Below are positions 59,206 through 64,000 of a DNA stretch of 64,000 nucleotides, piece by piece; position 1 is the stretch's first letter, and each line of letters starts with the position of its first letter. The stretch lies in assembly GCF_000716675.1 (NCBI RefSeq), contig NZ_JNXT01000035.1, forward strand, positions 22,662-86,661, given 5' to 3'. The notes beneath the pieces are model-generated. The model worked only from the letters and a program-made list of their open reading frames with translations. It made no database searches and was not told the DNA's origin. The stretch comes from Streptomyces alboflavus. Its GTDB lineage: Bacteria > Actinomycetota > Actinomycetes > Streptomycetales > Streptomycetaceae. A program made the translations under genes and the position numbers.

Positions 59206-61110
59206 TCAGAGCGCCGCCGCGCCCCGCTCGCGCAGCGCGCGGCCGTACTGCTGGAGGACCCACAACTCGTTCTGTACGGCGGAGAGTTGCTCGGGGTCGC
59301 CGTGGCTGCCCGCGAGGCGGGCGAAGGTGCCCTGGACGTCGCGGACGCGGCGGTCCACGGCGCGCAGCCGGACCGTGACCAGTTGCTCCCCCGCGTACGC
59401 CGCGTCGACGGTCCGCCGCATGATCGCCTCGACGGCCAGCTCGGTGACCATGGCGCGGACCCCGTCGTCGGGGGCCGCGTCGCGGACCCGGACCAGGTAG
59501 TCCTGCGGGTCCTGGGTGCCGTACTCCGCGCCGCCCGCGTCGAGGATGGCCTGGCGCACGGCGGCGTAGGGCGCGGCGGTGAACTCGTCGACGCCGTACG
59601 CGTCGAAGGCCGGGGAGACCAGGTCGGGGTGCTGGAGGGCGAGCTTGAGGAGCTCCCGCTCGGTGGCGTACACGGGGTTGCGCAGGTTCAGGGCGGGGCC
59701 CGCGTGGCCCGGGCGGGCGGCGGGGGCGGGGCCCTGCGGGGCGGCGCCGCGCTGCGGGGCCGGGCCCTTGCTGCCGCGCTCGCGGGCCCAGCGGGCGAGC
59801 TGCGCCACGCGCTTGACGACGAACTGGGTGTCGAGGATGCCGAGCATGCCCGCGAGCTGCACGGCGACCTCGTGCTGCGCGCCGGTGTTCTTGATGCGGG
59901 CGACGACGGGCGCGGCCTCGTCGAGGGCGGCGGCGCGGCCCGCGGGGGTCTCCAGGTCGTACCGCGCGACGATCTGGCGGAGGGCGAACTCGAACAGCGG
60001 GGTGCGGGGTTGGACGAGGTCGGCGACCGCCTCGTCGCCCTTGGCGAGCCGCAGGTCGCAGGGGTCCATGCCGTCGGGCGCGATGGCGATGTACGTCTCG
60101 GCGGCGAACTTCTGGTCGTCCTCGAAGGCGCGCAGGGCCGCCTTCTGTCCTGCCGCGTCGCCGTCGAAGGTGAAGATCACCCGGGCGGAGCCGTTGTCCA
60201 TGAGGAGGCGCCGCAGGATCTTGATGTGGTCGCCGCCGAAAGCCGTGCCGCAGGTCGCGATGGCCGTGGTGACGCCCGCGAGGTGGCAGGCCATGACGTC
60301 GGTGTAGCCCTCGACGACGACGGCCCTGCTGGCCTTGGCGATGTCCTTCTTGGCGAGGTCGATGCCGTACAGGACCTGGGACTTCTTGTAGACCGGGGTC
60401 TCGGGCGTGTTCAGGTACTTCGGGCCGTTGTCGTCGTCGCGGAGCTTGCGGGCGCCGAAGCCGACGACCTCGCCGCCGATGTCGCGGATCGGCCACATCA
60501 GGCGGCCCCGGAAGCGGTCGATGGGGCCGCGGCGGCCGTCCTGGGAGAGCCCGGAGAGGATCAGCTCCTTGTCCGTGAAGCCCTTGCCGCGCAGGAAGCG
60601 GGTGAGGTGGTCCCAGCCCGCCGGGCTGTAACCCACGCCGAAGTGCGCGGCGGCGGCCTGGTCGAAGCCGCGCTCGGCGAGGAACTTGCGGCCGATCTCG
60701 GCCTCGGCGCTCTCCAGCTGGGCGATGTAGAAATCGGTGGCCGCCTTGTGCGCCTCGATCAGGCGGATGCGTTCGCCGCGCTGGTGGGAGGGGTTGTACC
60801 CACCCTCCTCGTAACGCAGTGTGATGCCCGCCTTGCCCGCGAGGCGCTCCACCGCCTCGGAGAAGGTGAGGTGGTCGACCTTCATCACGAAGGTGAGGGT
60901 GTCGCCGCCCTCCTGGCAGCCGAAGCAGTGGAACAGGCCCTTGCTGGGGCTGACCTGGAACGACGGCGACTTCTCGTCGTGGAAGGGGCAGAGGCCCTTG
61001 AGGTTTCCGCCGCCCGCGTTGCGCAGCTGGAGGTACTCGGACACGACGGCGTCGATCGGGACCGCGTCCCGAACCGCCTTCACGTCCTCGTCATTGATCC
61101 GTCCAGCCAC
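59206..61110 (-). CDS. dnaG: DNA primase DnaG
   Basis: A 634-residue protein. Zinc-binding domain 'CPFHDEKSPSFQVSPSKGLFHCFGC', catalytic core with 'ERGFDQAAAAHFGVGYSP' and Toprim 'AVVVEGYTDVMACH' and 'FDGDAAG', then a C-terminal helicase-binding domain. It makes RNA primers for replication. Transcribed towards the sigma factor gene, from which a repeat-rich gap separates it. Confidence 0.96.
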   Translation of the reverse strand: MAGRINDEDVKAVRDAVPIDAVVSEYLQLRNAGGGNLKGLCPFHDEKSPSFQVSPSKGLFHCFGCQEGGDTLTFVMKVDHLTFSEAVERLAGKAGITLRYEEGGYNPSHQRGERIRLIEAHKAATDFYIAQLESAEAEIGRKFLAERGFDQAAAAHFGVGYSPAGWDHLTRFLRGKGFTDKELILSGLSQDGRRGPIDRFRGRLMWPIRDIGGEVVGFGARKLRDDDNGPKYLNTPETPVYKKSQVLYGIDLAKKDIAKASRAVVVEGYTDVMACHLAGVTTAIATCGTAFGGDHIKILRRLLMDNGSARVIFTFDGDAAGQKAALRAFEDDQKFAAETYIAIAPDGMDPCDLRLAKGDEAVADLVQPRTPLFEFALRQIVARYDLETPAGRAAALDEAAPVVARIKNTGAQHEVAVQLAGMLGILDTQFVVKRVAQLARWARERGSKGPAPQRGAAPQGPAPAARPGHAGPALNLRNPVYATERELLKLALQHPDLVSPAFDAYGVDEFTAAPYAAVRQAILDAGGAEYGTQDPQDYLVRVRDAAPDDGVRAMVTELAVEAIMRRTVDAAYAGEQLVTVRLRAVDRRVRDVQGTFARLAGSHGDPEQLSAVQNELWVLQQYGRALRERGAAAL

Positions 61111-61208
61111 GCGGGAATTCTACGGCCAGGCGCCGACACTCCAGGTGCCGCCGTGAGCCGCCGGTGGCCGACGGCCCCGGCGGCGGGCGACGAAGTGGCC
61201 GAAACTCA

Positions 61209-62471
61209 TCACTCCAGGAGGGCCGTGAGGGGCCGGGACGGGTCGGCGAGGGCCTCCGGGTCGGGGCGGACATCGCTGCGGATGAGCTTCTGGATCGCCT
61301 CCGTGACGTCCCACACATTCACGTTCATGCCCGCGAGGACCTGTCCGTCGCTCAGCCAGAACGCGATGAACTCGCGCTTGGCCGCGTCCCCGCGGATCAC
61401 CACCTGGTCGTACGCGCCCGGCGGCGCCCAGCCCGAGTACTCCAGGCCGACGTCGTACTGGTCGGAGAAGAAGTAGGGCACGCGGTCGTAGGTGACGTCC
61501 TTGCCGAGCATGGCGCGGGCGGCGGCCGGGCCGCCGTTGAGGGCGTTGGCCCAGTGCTCGACGCGCAGGCGGGTGCCGAAGAGCGGGTGCTGGACGGCGG
61601 CGACGTCCCCGGCGGCGTAGATGTCGGGGTCGGAGGTGCGCAGGGTGGCGTCCACGGCGATGCCGCCGCCGTCCGCGCGGTCGACGAGGTCAAGGCCCGC
61701 GGACTCGGCGAGCGCGGTGCGCGGGGCGGCGCCGATCGCGGCGAGCACGTCGTGCGCCGGGTGCTCCTCGCCGTCGTCGGTACGGGCGGCGAGGACCATG
61801 CCGTCCTGGCCCGCGATCTCGGTGAGGCGGGCGCCGAAGTGGAAGCGGACGCCGTGCTCGGCGTGCAGGTCGGCGAACATCTGGCCGACCTCGGGGCCGA
61901 GGACGGCGTGCAGCGGCGACGGCTCGGGCTCGACGACGGTGACCTCCGCGCCGTACTCCCGGGCGGCCGCGGCGACTTCGAGTCCGATCCAGCCCGCGCC
62001 CGCGATCACCAGGTGGCCGTTGTCGCGGCCGAGGGCGGCGAGGACGTGCCGGAGGCGGTCGGCGTGGGCGAGGCGGCGCAGGTGGTGCACGCCCGCGAGG
62101 TCGGTGCCGGGGACGTCCAGGCGGCGCGGCTCGGCGCCGGTGGCGAGGAGCAGCTTGTCGTAGCGGATGACGGTGCCGTCGCCGAGGCGGACGGTGTGCG
62201 CGGCACGGTCTATGGCGACGACGGTCTGGCCGAGGTGCAGTTCGACGTCGGCCTGCGCGTACCACCCGGGTTCGTGCACGAAGACGCTGTCGCGGTCCTC
62301 CTTGCCCAGCAGATAGCCCTTGGACAGGGGTGGGCGTTCATAGGGGTGGTCGCGCTCGTCGCCGATGAGGATCACCCGCCCTGTGAAGCCCTCGGCCCGG
62401 AGCGTCTCGGCCGCTTTCGCGCCCGCGAGGCCCCCTCCGACGATGACGAACGTCTGATCCGCGTCGACCAC
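61209..62471 (-). CDS. FAD/NAD(P)-dependent ferredoxin or rubredoxin reductase-like protein
   Basis: A 420-residue protein. FAD site 'FVIVGGGLAGAKAAETLRAEGF', NAD(P) site 'LVIAGAGWIGLEVAAAAREYGAEVTVVEPEPSPL' and the late 'DPDIYAAGDVAAVQHPLFGTRLRVEHWANALNGG' are typical of the ferredoxin reductase/AIFM group. The reductase C-terminal domain follows ('PYFFSDQYDVGLEYSGWA'). Likely electron donor to a ferredoxin or P450. GTG 62471. Confidence 0.9.
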   Translation of the reverse strand: MVDADQTFVIVGGGLAGAKAAETLRAEGFTGRVILIGDERDHPYERPPLSKGYLLGKEDRDSVFVHEPGWYAQADVELHLGQTVVAIDRAAHTVRLGDGTVIRYDKLLLATGAEPRRLDVPGTDLAGVHHLRRLAHADRLRHVLAALGRDNGHLVIAGAGWIGLEVAAAAREYGAEVTVVEPEPSPLHAVLGPEVGQMFADLHAEHGVRFHFGARLTEIAGQDGMVLAARTDDGEEHPAHDVLAAIGAAPRTALAESAGLDLVDRADGGGIAVDATLRTSDPDIYAAGDVAAVQHPLFGTRLRVEHWANALNGGPAAARAMLGKDVTYDRVPYFFSDQYDVGLEYSGWAPPGAYDQVVIRGDAAKREFIAFWLSDGQVLAGMNVNVWDVTEAIQKLIRSDVRPDPEALADPSRPLTALLE

Positions 62472-62635
62472 TTGATGCCTCCTCGAAACCTTCAGCTCAT
62501 GGGAGCGTCCCGCACGGAGCGTGAGGACGGAAGAGGGTAGACCGCCCTTCGGCCCTCTTCTGCGCCTAAACCGGCGCCGCTCTCGCGGAACTGGTTACGC
62601 ACCGTTCGGGTTCCTCAATTTATGGGTTGCGCTGA

Positions 62636-63958
62636 TCATTGCCTAGGACGCCCCGTGAGCCGTCGGTGCAGGGAGCGCGCTGCGGCGTCCGTGAGGGACG
62701 CGATCTGGTCGATGACGACGCGCTGGGCGGCGCGGTCGTCGGTGGCCGCGTCGTACAGCGCCCGGAACTGGGGGTCGAGGCCTTCGGGGGCGCGGGCGGT
62801 GAGGGCGGCGGCGAGTTCCGCGACGATGATCCGCTGGTCGGCGCGGAGCCGCTCCTGGGCGGGGCGCTGCATCACGTAACGGTCCGCGACGGCCTTGAGG
62901 ACCGCGCACTCCAGGCGCGCCGCGCGGGGCACGACGAGCTCGGCGGCGTACCGGGTGAGCGGCCCCGTCCCGTACCGCTCCCGGGTCGCCGCCTCCGCCG
63001 CCAGACAGAACCGGCCGATGAGCTGGCTGGTGGCGTCCTTGAGCCGGGCCTGGGCGACAGCCGACCCGTCGTACCCGTGCGGCCACCACTCCTGCTCCTG
63101 CAGCCGGTCGAGAGCTTCCCCCAGTTCGGCGGGGTCGGTGTCCGCGCCCACGTACCGCCCGATGGCGACACGGAAGACGTCCTGCCGCTCGGGCTCGGCG
63201 TGCAGCAGGTTCGGGTCGATGTGCCCGGCGTGCAGGCCGTCCTCGATGTCGTGCACCGAGTACGCGACGTCGTCCGACCAGTCCATGACCTGCGCCTCGA
63301 AGCAGGTGCGGTGCCCGGAGCCGGGGTGGGCCGGTGCCTCCTTGCGCACCCAGTCGAACACCGGCCGGTCGTCGTCGTACACACCGAACTTCACGGAGGA
63401 CGGGTCCGTCGGGTGGGAGCCGCGCGGCCAGGGGTACTTGGTGGCGGCGTCGAGCGCGGCACGCGTGAGGTTGAGTCCGACGCTGACCAGCTCGCCGTCC
63501 TTGCCCCCGCGCACGAACCGCTTGGGCTCGATGCGTGTCAGCAGGCGCAGCGACTGGGCGTTGCCCTCGAACCCGCCGCATCCCTGGGCGACTTCGTTGA
63601 GCGCCTGTTCGCCGTTGTGCCCGAACGGCGGGTGGCCGAGGTCGTGCGACAGGCACGCCGTCTCCACCAGGTCCGGATCGCACCCCAGGGCGGCGCCCAG
63701 CTCCCGGCCGACCTGAGCGCACTCCAGCGAGTGCGTCAGCCGCGTCCGCGCGCTGGCGTCCCACTCCTGGCTCTTGGTCCCCGGCGTCACCACCTGCGTC
63801 TTCCCCGCGAGCCGACGCAGGGCCGCCGAGTGGAGGACCCGCGCCCGGTCCCGCTGGAAGTCCGTGCGCCCCGGCCGTTTGTCGGGCTCGGGCGCCCAGC
63901 GCTCGACTGCTGCCTCGTCGTAGAGAACGGTGTGCGGGTGCGGTGCGGTGCCTTCCAT
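62636..63958 (-). CDS. dgt: Deoxyguanosinetriphosphate triphosphohydrolase-like protein
   Basis: A 440-residue protein. HD-domain residues: '[16 protein letters not shown]', '[21 protein letters not shown]' (His-Asp), '[16 protein letters not shown]'. The family hydrolyses dNTPs to deoxynucleosides and triphosphate. Start [21 protein letters not shown], close to other Streptomyces dgt genes. It is 165 bp from the reductase gene in the same orientation. Confidence 0.93.
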   Translation of the reverse strand: MEGTAPHPHTVLYDEAAVERWAPEPDKRPGRTDFQRDRARVLHSAALRRLAGKTQVVTPGTKSQEWDASARTRLTHSLECAQVGRELGAALGCDPDLVETACLSHDLGHPPFGHNGEQALNEVAQGCGGFEGNAQSLRLLTRIEPKRFVRGGKDGELVSVGLNLTRAALDAATKYPWPRGSHPTDPSSVKFGVYDDDRPVFDWVRKEAPAHPGSGHRTCFEAQVMDWSDDVAYSVHDIEDGLHAGHIDPNLLHAEPERQDVFRVAIGRYVGADTDPAELGEALDRLQEQEWWPHGYDGSAVAQARLKDATSQLIGRFCLAAEAATRERYGTGPLTRYAAELVVPRAARLECAVLKAVADRYVMQRPAQERLRADQRIIVAELAAALTARAPEGLDPQFRALYDAATDDRAAQRVVIDQIASLTDAAARSLHRRLTGRPRQ

Positions 63959-64000
63959 GGACTGACAGTAGACGGGTCGGGGGGTGGGGTGCGCGGGGGG

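Overview
The window is high-GC actinobacterial DNA, almost certainly from a Streptomyces chromosome. Coding regions are strongly G/C-biased at third codon positions, GTG starts and 4-bp stop/start overlaps are common, and the right end carries a gene order I associate with Streptomyces (xylulokinase-like kinase, two ABC exporters, an HrdA-like principal-type sigma factor, dnaG, an FAD reductase, dgt). Everything left of the tRNA genes at 51.1-51.7 kb looks accessory.

Layout. (1) 1-7.8 kb: a minus-strand type I-E CRISPR-Cas operon (cas3, cse1, cse2, cas7e, cas5e and the 5' part of cas6e, which runs off the window). (2) 7.9-13.5 kb: a divergently transcribed reverse-transcriptase-like gene and an AbiEii-like nucleotidyltransferase gene one base apart, convergent with a tightly overlapping operon of a cupin-like protein, a protein with a C-terminal two-helix membrane anchor, and an unknown protein. 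This five-gene block beside cas3 is the best candidate for an undescribed defence system. (3) 13.6-17.9 kb: a small catabolic cluster (DoxX, FAH-family hydrolase, VOC dioxygenase-like protein, alpha/beta hydrolase), divergent from a TetR regulator and a NodB deacetylase, with a 47-bp operator-like palindrome between. (4) 18-35.6 kb: a mosaic of secreted proteins (M1 peptidase, lipoprotein, protease with propeller repeats), tandem RNHCP zinc proteins, a GNAT, a CmtR-like metal sensor with a cation efflux pump, and much debris: two decayed tyrosine integrases, IS5 and IS630 remnants, a decayed LexA-like gene, a remnant type I-E CRISPR array and one orphan repeat.

(5) 35.7-45 kb: a compact regulon. 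Six perfect copies of TCTACA-N4-TGTAGA lie upstream of a voltage-gated cation channel, a TerD/membrane protein/TerD operon, a BlaI repressor with an M56 protease, a helix-hairpin-helix protein, an LCP ligase, TerB and a SpoOM arrestin-like protein. BlaI-family repressors bind TACA/TGTA dyads, so I infer one BlaI-M56 circuit controlling all of these. (6) 45-51 kb: a CNNM/CorC pair, a membrane acyltransferase operon and a VapBC-type toxin-antitoxin pair. A 23-bp copy of the 3' end of the CAU tRNA (51160-51233) recurs in the same orientation at 34196-34218, and a shared palindrome sits just inside both ends, so 34.2-51.2 kb is plausibly one tRNA-integrated island containing regions 5 and 6. (7) 51.5-64 kb: tRNA-Asn twins and core genes.

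Family assignments come from reading motifs in the translations; no database search was run. Starts were chosen from ribosome binding sites, overlaps and family N-termini.
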